Positions 10,701 to 19,462 of a DNA stretch of 64,000 bases are shown here, piece by piece. The stretch's first letter is position 1, and the number at the start of each line of letters is the position of its first letter. The position numbers were made by a program, and so were the translations under genes. This DNA comes from Stieleria sp. JC731 (GTDB taxonomy: Bacteria > Planctomycetota > Planctomycetia > Pirellulales > Pirellulaceae), in contig NZ_JAJKFQ010000001.1 of NCBI RefSeq assembly GCF_020966635.1, positions 1,550,001 to 1,614,000 on the forward strand. The letters are read 5' to 3'. A model generated the notes under the pieces. It did no database searches, was not told where the DNA came from, and worked only from the letters and a program-made list of their open reading frames with translations.

Positions 10701-11314
10701 GCTGGTTGCAAAATCACGACGCATTGGTTCGTGAAGAGCTGAACGTCAAGGCGGTTCACTACACCACCGAAGGCGATCAATATGTGCAGTACACTGTGGT
10801 GCCAAACTTCAAACGCTTGGGCCCCAAAGTCGGCAAGCAAGTTCCTGCGGTCAAAAAGGCTTTAGCCGATGCGGACGGCAACGAACTGTTGGCGGCGTTG
10901 CAATCCGAGGGCGTTGTCAAATTGGCTTTGGGAGACAGCTCCATCGAGCTAGACAGCCAAGACATCGAAGTGCGACTGAAAGCCAAAGACGGCTGGGCGG
11001 CGGCTCAGGGTGTAGGCTGTGTCGTTGTCTTAAATACCGAAGTCACGCCTGAGCTGCAGCGTGAAGGGATCGCGAAAGACCTGATCCGTGCGATTCAAAA
11101 TCAGCGCAAAGAGATCGATTGCCAATACACCGATCGGATCGAGGTCGCTGTCGAGCCAGGAGCTGACCAGGTGGCTGAGGCGATCCAGGAGCATGGCGAC
11201 ATGATCAGCGACGAAACGTTGGCTGACAGCCTCTCCGTAGGCAAGTTCGATGATGCTCCTGCTGCCAGCTCGGAGCATGGTGCTGTCTACGTTCGCAAGG
11301 TGGTCGGCAAATGA
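7781..11314 (+). CDS. ileS: Isoleucyl-tRNA synthetase, eukaryotic-like (IleRS2) type
   Basis: Charges tRNA-Ile with isoleucine in the cytoplasm, 1177 aa from the ATG at 7781. An in-frame TTG at 7772 is a less likely start. The class Ia HIGH motif appears as HPGH (62-65) after [10 protein letters not shown], and KMSKS is at 706-710. A large editing insertion lies between them, and [13 protein letters not shown] is the usual pre-KMSKS signature. The length, the GMPHPGH form of HIGH and the C-terminal extension ending in a beta-rich domain resemble the eukaryotic/IleRS2 clade rather than the standard bacterial form of about 940 aa with a C-terminal zinc finger. IleRS2 enzymes are naturally less sensitive to mupirocin. 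It overlaps purN by 4 bp. Confidence 0.96.
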   Translation: MSKSAAAPFRAAPATPKFPSLEEEILDFWKQNGIYEKSLQRRADAPPFVFFEGPPTANGMPHPGHCLTRAIKDVFPRYKTMQGFRCERKAGWDTHGLPVEVEVGKELGIHSKEEIENFGVEPFIHKCQQSVWRYMQQWQRLTERLGFWVDLEKAYVTYHQSYVESVWWSLKNLFGRGLLYQGHKIVWWWAQGGTALSSGEVGQGYREVADPSVYVLFPLVDQSDRSLLVWTTTPWTLPSNMYAAVHPELEYTLVRDTESGDEIYMASALVTKIAEKSKRDFETIETCKGTDLIGLRYTPPFDGYKDSTGDPQGSLVNPDGDQTSLHHYWRVVEADFVTTDSGSGIVHQAAAFGEVDYEVYDRERRRFVEGEQPKLLCAVGPDGKFVEAVSDDLIGTWVKDADKPLSRELKERGLMFLQEQYLHDYPFCWRADQDPLIQYPRESWFIRTTKFRDLMLKNNSQIGWQPEHIRDGRFGNFLESNVDWALSRERYWGTPLPIWVCQETGRMEAIGSYDELLAKPGVSGTEVWEKAKAADPNLVDDLRVHKPYIDEVTYASPFAEGARMKRVSEVIDCWYDSGAMPFAQWGWPHGGDKEFKSQFPADFISEAIDQTRGWFYSQLAIATMLFGEGASIYEEGYEAAASDTASANKSISDADYPVPFRNCIVLGLMLSQWWEAQDDDGKKIIALEEAETKQHQGKKFSKQIGKMSKSLRNYRSPEEIFDRYGADALRWYLFANQAPWNSIIYAEQSIKDSIPEFLLRLWNTYSFFSIYAEIDGFDPREATAADDQLSPESLASAPKYRPAAQRSEIDRWILSELHQATAKVIDRMDALDNYNACQAISSLLDGLSNWYVRRSRDRFWASDKDSQDKHDAYWTLYETLIQLTKLAAPFTPFLADSLWQRLTEPFAGKVLESVHLCDYPTSNKEVIDQELSESMRLLREIASLGRAARAGEKLKVRLPLSEVTVILTDDSKIGWLQNHDALVREELNVKAVHYTTEGDQYVQYTVVPNFKRLGPKVGKQVPAVKKALADADGNELLAALQSEGVVKLALGDSSIELDSQDIEVRLKAKDGWAAAQGVGCVVVLNTEVTPELQREGIAKDLIRAIQNQRKEIDCQYTDRIEVAVEPGADQVAEAIQEHGDMISDETLADSLSVGKFDDAPAASSEHGAVYVRKVVGK

Positions 11315-11892
11315 GTGAGAAGCAATCGCTGCCCATCGCCGTATTCTTAAGCGGTGGTGGAAGGACTCTGGAGAATTTGTTGGTGCACCGTGACCAGCAT
11401 GGTTTGCCGATCGACATTCGATTAGTCATCAGCAGCCGAAGTGACGTGCGCGGAGTTGACATCGCAAAGGATGCCGGAATCGAAACGCTTGTCATCCGTA
11501 AACGAGATCACGGCGAGGAGGATTATTGCAAAGCGATGTTCGATCCGGTCCGGGCTTGCGGTGCCAAGTACGTCGTCATGGCAGGCTTTCTGAAGCACGT
11601 GATGATCCCACCAGATTTCGAAAATCGGGTGATCAATATCCATCCGTCATTGTTGCCGGCGTTCGGTGGCCAAGGCATGTATGGTCACAACGTTCATTCA
11701 GCGGCGATCAAACGCGGTGTCACAATCAGTGGGTGTACCGTCCATTTCGTGGACAACCACTACGACAACGGCCCGATCATTTTGCAACGTGCCTGTGAAG
11801 TCACCAAGGAAGACACTCCAGACAGCCTAGCCGCAAGGGTGTTCGAGCAAGAATGCCAAGCCCTTCCCGACGCGATCCGAACATTGGTTTGA
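11311..11892 (+). CDS. purN: Phosphoribosylglycinamide formyltransferase
   Basis: Transfers a formyl group from 10-formyl-tetrahydrofolate to GAR in purine synthesis, 193 aa. The N-terminal [14 protein letters not shown] is the phosphate-binding loop. Catalytic residues match E. coli PurN: Asn109 and His111 in [13 protein letters not shown], and Asp152 in [11 protein letters not shown]. The ATG overlaps the ileS TGA, so the two are translationally coupled. The pairing has no obvious metabolic logic. The REP array begins 11 bp after the stop codon. Confidence 0.95.
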   Translation: MSEKQSLPIAVFLSGGGRTLENLLVHRDQHGLPIDIRLVISSRSDVRGVDIAKDAGIETLVIRKRDHGEEDYCKAMFDPVRACGAKYVVMAGFLKHVMIPPDFENRVINIHPSLLPAFGGQGMYGHNVHSAAIKRGVTISGCTVHFVDNHYDNGPIILQRACEVTKEDTPDSLAARVFEQECQALPDAIRTLV

Positions 11893-11903
11893 GCAACCAT
11901 CAG

Positions 11904-12224
11904 CTGAGCCGTTATCGCGCCAGCGACGGTTGTTTGTGCGGTGATGAATGGTTGATTGATTCAACCGCGGCTAGCGCCTTTGCGGCTCAAGGAAAGTGGA
12001 CTGAGCCGTAATCGCGCTAGCGACGGTTGTTTGTGCTTTGCTGCATGATTGTTTGATTCAACCGCGGCTAGGGCCTTTGCGGCTCAGGAAACAGGACTAA
12101 GCCGTTCTCGCGCTAGTGACGGTTGTTTGTGCTTTGCTGCATGATTGTTTGATTCAACCGCGGCTAGCGCCTTTGCGGCTCAAGGAAAGTGAACTGAGCC
12201 GTAATCGCGCTAGCGACGGTTGTT
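11904..12224. repeat. REP/BIME array, three full units and one half unit (upstream of RAYT)
   Basis: Full units of 87 bp lie at 11904-11990, 12001-12087 and 12097-12183, separated by about 10 bp. A lone left arm follows at 12194-12224. Each unit is an imperfect palindrome: it begins CTGAGCCG, has CGCTAGCGACGGTTG further in, a loop of about 29 bp, then CAACCGCGGCTAGCG and a terminal CGGCTCA(A/G). The units are nearly identical, so they are recent. The flanking transposase identifies them as REP pairs (BIMEs). They may also act as transcription stops behind purN. Confidence 0.88.
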
Positions 12225-12307
12225 AAATTTACACTTGTTCTTGTTGCGATTTTGGAAACCTAAAATGGAACGTTGATCCAAAAATCACCTGCCCCGTTCC
12301 GAAAAAC

Positions 12308-12799
12308 ATGGCAACTCATCTCACCAATTGCGCAGGTCTTTTCCTGACTTGGTCCGTGTACGGGACGTTTCTTCAAGGTGATGCTCGCTGGTGGCGACGG
12401 AAAACAACGGGAATGTCTCAGCCACAACCTCTACTTCAGCAATGGCACCAAGATCGATTAAGCCACGAAGTGATTTTGCTTTCGGATGAGCATCAATGTG
12501 TGGTCGATCGAGTGATCCGATCCCATTGTGACCTTCGTGGATGGAAACTTTGGGCCGTCAGCACACGAAGCAATCATGTGCATGTAGTCGTGACGGCCCC
12601 TGACATCGAGATCACTAGAGTACGCGATCAGCTGAAAGCGAATGGAACCAGAGCGGTACGAGAAATTGACCGTCGTTTTATTGGACGACCCGTTTGGACG
12701 ACGAAAGGGGACATCCAGGTTTTAAGAACCGAGACCGCTCTAGAGCAGGCATTGGTCTATGTTGAGGAAGCACAAGATCGAATGGATCGAGGTAAGTAG
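12308..12799 (+). CDS. REP-associated tyrosine transposase (RAYT, Y1/HUH family)
   Basis: A 163-aa single-strand DNA transposase related to IS200/IS605 TnpA. The HUH motif is in RSNHVHVVVTAPD, with metal-binding His90 and His92. The downstream helix contains VLRTETALEQALVYVEEAQD, with Tyr151 as a candidate nucleophile, though other Tyr or a different helix cannot be excluded. RAYTs are domesticated, single-copy enzymes thought to mobilise REP sequences without being an ordinary IS. Here REP units lie on both sides and no IS ends were seen. It is intact and starts at ATG. Confidence 0.9.
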   Translation: MATHLTNCAGLFLTWSVYGTFLQGDARWWRRKTTGMSQPQPLLQQWHQDRLSHEVILLSDEHQCVVDRVIRSHCDLRGWKLWAVSTRSNHVHVVVTAPDIEITRVRDQLKANGTRAVREIDRRFIGRPVWTTKGDIQVLRTETALEQALVYVEEAQDRMDRGK

Positions 12800-12825
12800 C
12801 GTCGGGTCGATTCAGGCAGTTTGAA

Positions 12826-13009
12826 CTGAGCCGTGATCGCGCTAGCGACGGTTGTTTGTGCTTTGCTGCATGGTTGTTTAATTCAACCGCGGCTAGCGCC
12901 TTTGCGGCTCAAGAAAATTGAACTGAGCCGATATCGCGCTAGCGACGGTTGTTTGTGCTTTGCTGCATGATTGTTTATTTCAACCGCGGCTAGCGCCTTT
13001 GCGGCTCAG
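12826..13009. repeat. REP/BIME array, two full units (downstream of RAYT)
   Basis: Two further 87-bp units (12826-12912 and 12923-13009) of the same family and orientation as those before the transposase, again about 10 bp apart. The second unit ends 27 bp before the stop codon of the convergent pyrK gene, so the array fills the spacer between two convergent genes. Confidence 0.88.
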
Positions 13010-13035
13010 GTGTTTTGGACTGTGCTGTGGTTGCG

Positions 13036-13917
13036 TTACCAAACGATTTTGTCGGATTCGAAAATGGGGCCTTCGACACACGTCCGTTTGTAGTCCCATT
13101 CGCCGTCGTCTTGCTTGACTTTGGCAACACACGAAAAGCAAATACCGATGCCACAGGCCATTGGAGTTTCCATTGAAACCTGGCAATCGATTAGCCGGCC
13201 TTCACTGCGGAACTTCTGGCATACCTCGGCGACCTTTTCCATCATGATTTCGGGGCCACAGGTAACCACTCGAACCGTTTCTTTCGCATCAAGCTCTTGC
13301 AGACGCTCGGAGAGCACATCAGGTACCAGGGCTTGTGTTCCGGCTGACCCGTCGTCGGTACACAAGGTGATGTCGAATCCGGCGGATCGAAATTGCTCGA
13401 CACCTGCGTGAAGCGAGCTTCGCCTTGCACCGTAAATCACTTCCGCGTGCTTTGCCCATCCCGCGGCACGACCGAAGGATTGTGTTCCCAAGGCTTCACG
13501 GCCGAGCAACAGCATTGGCGTTTGCCCGATACCTCCGACGGCCATGATCAGTCGATCGCATTGGCGGTTGGCAAAACCGTTGCCCAGTGGTCCCCAAAGT
13601 GAAACCTTGGTTCCAACCGGACTCGCCGCGCACGCCGTGGTGAAGCTGCCCTTTTTAAGGTAGATCAGATCAACAAAGGTGGGCGTCCCGTCCGCATCAG
13701 GTAAGACATCCCAGACCGCGAAAGCTCGACCAATCAGTGGGGCGTTAACGTCGGCGAGTCGGATCATCACAAACTGCCCCGGAACACAGCGATCAGCGAT
13801 CGCTGGGCACGCCACTCGCAACCGGTAAGTGGACTCCGCAATCAACTCGTTTTGCACCAATTCGGTTTGGTGCTGAACAAGTTGGTCGGCGTAGTATTCA
13901 GCGTGCAACGATGACAT
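13036..13917 (-). CDS. pyrK: Dihydroorotate dehydrogenase electron-transfer subunit (PyrK-like)
   Basis: Ferredoxin-reductase-type flavoprotein, 293 aa. It carries electrons from the dihydroorotate dehydrogenase catalytic subunit to NAD+ in pyrimidine synthesis. An FAD-binding beta-barrel (about 12-115, with PGQFVMIRL and the RAF of GRAFAVWD) is followed by an NAD-binding domain (VGGIGQTPMLLLG, 127-139). A C-terminal [2Fe-2S] site has Cys255, Cys260, Cys263 and Cys280 in the PyrK pattern C-x4-C-x2-C-x16-C. No pyrD lies next to it, so the partner must be encoded elsewhere. Without that partner, a related NAD(P)H-dependent reductase role cannot be excluded. Confidence 0.87.
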   Translation of the reverse strand: MSSLHAEYYADQLVQHQTELVQNELIAESTYRLRVACPAIADRCVPGQFVMIRLADVNAPLIGRAFAVWDVLPDADGTPTFVDLIYLKKGSFTTACAASPVGTKVSLWGPLGNGFANRQCDRLIMAVGGIGQTPMLLLGREALGTQSFGRAAGWAKHAEVIYGARRSSLHAGVEQFRSAGFDITLCTDDGSAGTQALVPDVLSERLQELDAKETVRVVTCGPEIMMEKVAEVCQKFRSEGRLIDCQVSMETPMACGIGICFSCVAKVKQDDGEWDYKRTCVEGPIFESDKIVW

Positions 13918-14222
13918 GTTTGAATCTGCTTGTCACAGGGATGCGTTTCACGGCGAATTGGTTCTGCACTCGGAAACGGTCATCCGTTGAGGGCAACCTG
14001 AATCGTGATGCGTGGATACCATTCGTCGTGATCGGGAAACGTTGATGGCCCATCAAATGGTCAGCCAGAGGCGAATTGCCAGCCGAATATTCGAGCGCCG
14101 TCGCACTACGGTAACGAAAAAGGGTTAAAACAGTGAAGCCCGCCGGGTGGAAATTTTGATCCCCCGCCCTGCCCTACCCTCCCCTTCCCCGCCCCAACAA
14201 CGATTGACGCGAGAGTTTTCCG
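13918..14222. other. Divergent promoter spacer with a C-rich tract
   Basis: A 305-bp spacer between divergent pyrK and the esterase gene with no gene visible. A pyrimidine tract, almost all C with few T and A, runs from about 14160 to 14196 on the plus strand, shortly before the esterase start. The promoters of both genes must lie here but no clear -35/-10 pair was recognised. Confidence 0.5.
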
Positions 14223-16406
14223 ATGATTCGATCTGGACTGGCTTATTCTTTGGCGGCCTGCTTGATCTGCTTTTCCGCGATCACAATCGCTCAAGAAAAA
14301 ACGAACGCTCAAGAAAACACGCCGAAACCGAATTCGGCTGACCACACCGCGGAACAGTCACCTCCACTAAAAACATTGAACGGCCATTTTCCGTTCGAAG
14401 TTCCCTCGACGGCTGAGCAATGGGAGGAACGCAGGCTTCAGCTTCAGCGTCGTGTCTTGGTTGGGACGGGGCTCTGGCCATTGCCCGAGAAAACTCCGCT
14501 GAATCCTGTCTTTCACGGCAAAATCCAGCGAGACGGATTCACCGTCGAGAAGGTGTATTTTCAGTCTTTGCCCGGGCACTATGTCTCGGGGATGTTGTTT
14601 CGCCCGTCAGAAGATAACTCGTTCGGGATCGTCGATGGGAAACGGCCCGCCGTCTTGTCGCCCCATGGGCACGGCGGACGAACGATGAAACTAAGCGATG
14701 GTGAGTTGGCAAAGCAGCTTGAAAGCGGCGGTGAGATATTCGAAAAGTCTGGACGCTATCCCAAACTTGCACGCTGTGCCCATCTTGCGCGAATGGGATG
14801 TGTGGCGTTTATTTTTGACATGGTGGGCTACGCCGATTCGCAGCAAATTTCTTATCAGATTGCCCATCGACACGCCGAAGCACGACCGGAGGAAACCGAT
14901 CGGGAAAATCCCTGTTTCTACAGCATTGAAGCCGATCTGAACCTGCAGTCGATCATGGGTTTGCAAACCTGGAACGCAATCCGGTCACTGGACTTTTTGA
15001 GCGAGTTGCCCGATGTCGATCCAGATCGCTTGGCTGTAACCGGTGGCAGCGGCGGCGGAACGCAGACGATCTTGTTGTCCGCGATTGATCCTCGTGTCAA
15101 AGTCGCCTTTCCCAACGGAATGGTTAGCACCTCGATGCAAGGTGGATGCTACTGCGAAAACTGCAACTACTTGCGTATCGGAACCGGCAATGTCGAACTG
15201 GCGGCACTCTTTGCTCCGAAGCCACAAGGGATGACTGCCGCAGATGATTGGACCAAGGACATGCTTGCCGATGGCTATCCAGAGCTACAGAAGCTTTATG
15301 CGATGCTTGGAAAACCCAACAACGTGATGTGTGGCGATTTACTGAAGTACCCACACAACTACAACTACGTGACACGCTCGATGATGTATCCCTGGATGGC
15401 GAAACACCTGGGCCTAATAGGTGATGGCCTGTCGGGCGATGTACCGCTAACGGAATCCGATTTCGAGCCGTTCACTGAATCCGAGATGGCGGTTTACAAC
15501 GATCAGCATCCCGCTCCGAAAGAAACCGGTGTCGAACATGAACGCCGAGTTTTGAATTGGTGGTCAAGGCAAAACAGTCGTGCTCTTTCCAAAACGATTC
15601 CCGATCCCAATTCCGACAAGGCCACAGAGCAGCTAGCTCAGTTTCGAGAAGTTGTAGGAGGTGCGTGGCGTGTCATCTTTGATCGTCAGCTACCCGATCG
15701 AAGTGAATTGGTGACAGAGGTGATGTCGGATCAGACCGAAGAGGGTGTCCGTCTACGCCGGCTCTTGGTTTCGCACCCAACGTGGAAGTCTGGTGTCGAG
15801 ATGATTGAACTTTCTTCGGCCAAATCGGGGGCCAAGCCAAAGTCGATTGTCGTCAATCCAAGCCACGACGGGATGCAGTCGAAATGGTTGGATTCTCGGA
15901 CGAAAGTCGCGTTCTTGGAAAACTATCCTGACTCTACTTTGGTCGTGCCGTTTCTGTTGGCACCAGAGCGTCGCGAGGGCGAGCTTGTTCAGCCTTTGAT
16001 TGACGACCCGCGAAGCTATTCCGGATTCACGTTTGGTTACAACCGCCCGCTGCTAGTGAAGCGATATGATCAAACATTGTGTGCTCTGGCATCGATCGAG
16101 CGCGGCAGTGAAACCAACATCCGATTGGTCGGCCAGTTCCCTGCCGTGATCGCAGCCGGTGTGTTTGCAGCCGATCAGGTGGACGAGCTGGTGCTTACCA
16201 ATCCGAGCTATCGATTTGGTAGCGTCAGCCACTATCGAGACGCCGATTTTGTGCCGGGAGCGTCCAAGTATTTCGATTTGCCAGGGCTGGTCTCCTTGCG
16301 AGCCCCGCATGTGATCGAAGTTGACGGCGGCGAAGTTCCCGAATTGGTGCAACAGGTTTACTCTGCCGCAAACGCGGCCGATGCGGTACGGGTTTCGGAG
16401 CGTTGA
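14223..16406 (+). CDS. Secreted alpha/beta-hydrolase, acetyl xylan esterase-like
   Basis: A 727-aa exported hydrolase. Residues 1-24 form a Sec signal peptide ending ITIAQ. The first half is an alpha/beta-hydrolase of the acetyl-xylan-esterase/prolyl-oligopeptidase group: SPHGHGG near residue 140 (oxyanion region) and nucleophile elbow TGGSGGG with Ser276. A second, more degenerate hydrolase-like half follows from about residue 490, with PSHDGMQ and no clear serine elbow. This two-part form is common in planctomycetes, usually among genes for degrading algal or plant polysaccharides. The substrate cannot be read from sequence. The gene stands alone and is followed by a small tandem repeat and a hairpin terminator. 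Confidence 0.82.
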   Translation: MIRSGLAYSLAACLICFSAITIAQEKTNAQENTPKPNSADHTAEQSPPLKTLNGHFPFEVPSTAEQWEERRLQLQRRVLVGTGLWPLPEKTPLNPVFHGKIQRDGFTVEKVYFQSLPGHYVSGMLFRPSEDNSFGIVDGKRPAVLSPHGHGGRTMKLSDGELAKQLESGGEIFEKSGRYPKLARCAHLARMGCVAFIFDMVGYADSQQISYQIAHRHAEARPEETDRENPCFYSIEADLNLQSIMGLQTWNAIRSLDFLSELPDVDPDRLAVTGGSGGGTQTILLSAIDPRVKVAFPNGMVSTSMQGGCYCENCNYLRIGTGNVELAALFAPKPQGMTAADDWTKDMLADGYPELQKLYAMLGKPNNVMCGDLLKYPHNYNYVTRSMMYPWMAKHLGLIGDGLSGDVPLTESDFEPFTESEMAVYNDQHPAPKETGVEHERRVLNWWSRQNSRALSKTIPDPNSDKATEQLAQFREVVGGAWRVIFDRQLPDRSELVTEVMSDQTEEGVRLRRLLVSHPTWKSGVEMIELSSAKSGAKPKSIVVNPSHDGMQSKWLDSRTKVAFLENYPDSTLVVPFLLAPERREGELVQPLIDDPRSYSGFTFGYNRPLLVKRYDQTLCALASIERGSETNIRLVGQFPAVIAAGVFAADQVDELVLTNPSYRFGSVSHYRDADFVPGASKYFDLPGLVSLRAPHVIEVDGGEVPELVQQVYSAANAADAVRVSER

Positions 16407-16454
16407 GCCTCCGGATTGTTGGGCCTCAGGATTATTGATCCTCCGGATTGAAGC
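16407..16454. repeat. Three 16-bp tandem repeats directly after a stop codon
   Basis: Three copies of a 16-bp unit of the form GCCTCCGGATTGTTGG (16407-16422, 16423-16438, 16439-16454), differing at a few positions, begin immediately after the TGA of the esterase gene. Confidence 0.7.
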
Positions 16455-16517
16455 TGTCTCCACCCATCAAAACGCTTCAGAAAGCCTTGCGAGAATCCCA
16501 GCTGGAAGACCGATCGC

Positions 16518-16540
16518 ACCCTCCAACTGGAGGGTTTTTG
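16518..16540 (+). terminator. Intrinsic terminator after the esterase gene
   Basis: A perfect 7-bp stem, ACCCTCC (16518-16524) with GGAGGGT (16529-16535), with a 4-base loop and a run of T. It lies 112 bp after the stop codon of the esterase. The rest of 16541-16839 holds no visible gene and leads into ilvN. Confidence 0.75.
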
Positions 16541-16839
16541 ATCTGGTTGAGGCGAGGTTAGGGCATCAGGGCCGCTTCGAGGCGGCGCCCAGATATGGGG
16601 GGTGCGAGGGGCTCGCAGGGTGTTTGAGGCGATTCCAGCGGCTGAAAGATGCAGTGAAAGTTCGAATTTGGGGTCAACATTGACGGCAATCCGGATCAAA
16701 TTCACCCAATTCCGAACCAAATCCTGTGGTGGACTGTCTGCCCTGCTCCGGTGCCCTTGCTGCTATCAGCGGGCAAAATTATCCTACCGGGCTCAAATTT
16801 TGGCTCGTTCCTTACCCCTTTACGGTGAAATCTGGTCTC

Positions 16840-17373
16840 ATGTCCAGCCCCACACAGCGACACGTTCTTTCCTCCTTGGTGCAGAACGTTCCCGGTGTGC
16901 TTGCCCACATTTCTGGGATGCTTGCCTCGCGTGGTTTTAACATCGACTCATTGGCAGTCGGTGCAACCGAAGACGATACGCTATCGCGAATGACGTTCGT
17001 CGTCGTCGGTGATGACCGAGTTCTCGAACAAGTTCGCAAGCAGCTGGAGAAGATCGTCACCGTCGTACGCGTGATCGATGTCAGTAGCCGAGATTTTGTT
17101 GAGCGTGATTTGTTGCTGGTCAAAGTCCAAGCAACGCCGGGCCAAAAGCGAGCCGAAATTCGTGAGTTGGTCGATATCTTTCGCGGCAAGATCGTTGATG
17201 TCGGACCCGATGAACTGATGATCGAAATCAGTGGTCGTGAGAACAAGGTCCAGGCATTCATCGAACGCATTCGACCCTACGGAATCACCGAGTTGGTCCG
17301 CACGGGGCGAGTCGCAATGGTACGTAGCGACGCCGACCTAGTGGTCGCCGAACAGACCAAGGCCACCGCCTAG
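16840..17373 (+). CDS. ilvN: Acetolactate synthase small (regulatory) subunit
   Basis: Regulatory subunit of acetohydroxyacid synthase in branched-chain amino-acid synthesis, 177 aa from the ATG at 16840. The open frame runs further upstream, but homology to the family begins at this Met. The N-terminal ACT domain starts LSSLVQNVPGVLAHISGMLA and contains RGFNIDSLAVG. The second half (about 80-165) matches the IlvN C-terminal domain (LVKVQA, then RAEIRELVDIFRGKIVDVG). The large subunit IlvB is not adjacent. ilvC follows 162 bp downstream on the same strand, a common ilvN-ilvC order. Confidence 0.95.
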   Translation: MSSPTQRHVLSSLVQNVPGVLAHISGMLASRGFNIDSLAVGATEDDTLSRMTFVVVGDDRVLEQVRKQLEKIVTVVRVIDVSSRDFVERDLLLVKVQATPGQKRAEIRELVDIFRGKIVDVGPDELMIEISGRENKVQAFIERIRPYGITELVRTGRVAMVRSDADLVVAEQTKATA

Positions 17374-17421
17374 TCTAAGTCGGCAAAACGTCCAATTGCG
17401 ATCTGGCGTCAACGCCGTTGA

Positions 17422-18540
<1,119 letters not shown>

Positions 18541-18554
18541 GATTTACGTCGAAC

Positions 18555-18592
18555 CGTTTCGCGGCGGGACTGATTAAGTTTGCCGCGAAACG
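18555..18592. promoter_or_regulatory. Perfect 11-bp hairpin between ilvC and the DUF4254 gene
   Basis: CGTTTCGCGGC (18555-18565) and GCCGCGAAACG (18582-18592) are exact inverted repeats around a 16-base loop. No T-run follows, so it is more likely a processing or partial termination structure between the two genes than a classical terminator. Confidence 0.5.
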
Positions 18593-18618
18593 TCGTACCG
18601 ACCGCTTAAGGCATCAAC

Positions 18619-18624
18619 AAGGAG
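18619..18624 (+). promoter_or_regulatory. Strong ribosome-binding site of the DUF4254 gene
   Basis: AAGGAG ends six bases before the ATG at 18631. Clear Shine-Dalgarno sites are rare in this window, so this one fixes the start with confidence. Confidence 0.7.
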
Positions 18625-18630
18625 AAAGCC

Positions 18631-19248
18631 ATGTCTGGAACTAGTGTCGCGCAGCAACAGCTACCCACCGTTGCTGAGATTACTCAACTGCAAATCGACA
18701 CCGTTGCGGCATGGCATGAAGGGCCGATCGAGAATACCTATGATGGTTTTCTCGAATTGGTTTGCCGACAGCATGAGTTCAACTATCGGCTTTGGCACCA
18801 AGAGGACATTGCCCGTAGCCCATCGGCGGACGATGAAAAGATTGCCGAGGTAAAACGGGCGATCGATAAGCTCAATCAAGCTCGCAACGATATGATCGAG
18901 AAGCTCGATGATGCGATTACCGAGACGCTGCAGCAGCTTCATATTCAGCCGCTTGCGAATGCACCGCTGAACACCGAAACCTCTGGCAGCGCGATCGACC
19001 GTCTGTCAATTATGTCGCTGCGGCTGTATCACTATCGCGAACAGCTCGAACGTGATGACGCGGATGCCGAACATCGCAACAAAGTCGCGGCAAGAATCGA
19101 TCTGTGTCAGCAGCAACACACCGATCTTTCGAATTCGCTTCAGCAATTGCTCGATCACATCTTCGATGGCAAAGTTTGCCACAAAACTTATCGGCAGATG
19201 AAGATGTATAACGATCCGTCATTGAATCCCGAGATCTACAACGCGTAG
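18631..19248 (+). CDS. DUF4254 family protein
   Basis: A 205-aa soluble, mostly helical protein matching the DUF4254 pattern, including FNYRLWHQEDIARSP near residues 50-64 and a C-terminal YRQMKMYNDPSLNPEIYN. It has no signal peptide, membrane segment or catalytic motif that I recognise. The function of the family is unknown. It follows ilvC by 90 bp on the same strand and might be co-transcribed, but the intervening hairpin argues for partial separation. Confidence 0.82.
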   Translation: MSGTSVAQQQLPTVAEITQLQIDTVAAWHEGPIENTYDGFLELVCRQHEFNYRLWHQEDIARSPSADDEKIAEVKRAIDKLNQARNDMIEKLDDAITETLQQLHIQPLANAPLNTETSGSAIDRLSIMSLRLYHYREQLERDDADAEHRNKVAARIDLCQQQHTDLSNSLQQLLDHIFDGKVCHKTYRQMKMYNDPSLNPEIYNA

Positions 19249-19304
19249 GGATCGTAGGACGCGATCGCGGGAAGCGTTGCTGACTACCGGCCTGTTCATT
19301 CATG

Positions 19305-19379
19305 GTCGCCTTTCACTCCGTGGAAGGAGCGTTCTTTTCGGCTGGTTTCGTGGAATCGAAGGCCGCTTTGGGAAAGTCC
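19305..19379 (+). repeat. Dispersed intergenic repeat, copy A
   Basis: A stretch of about 75 bp beginning GTCGCCTTTCACTCCGTGGA resembles the stretches at 24816-24893 and, inverted, 46897-46975. It lies between the convergent DUF4254 and kinase genes. Confidence 0.6.
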
Positions 19380-19462
19380 AGAGCTGAAGTTCAATAGGTT
19401 GCTATCGTTCGGCGGCTCCAAGCTAGGCAGACGCATCACGTGGCGGGCAAGCTCTTTGCGGT

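Noticed and set aside
11904-13009. Possible CRISPR array because of regularly spaced repeats
   Set aside because: Units are 87-bp palindromes with only about 10 bp between them, interrupted by a transposase, and no cas genes are present.
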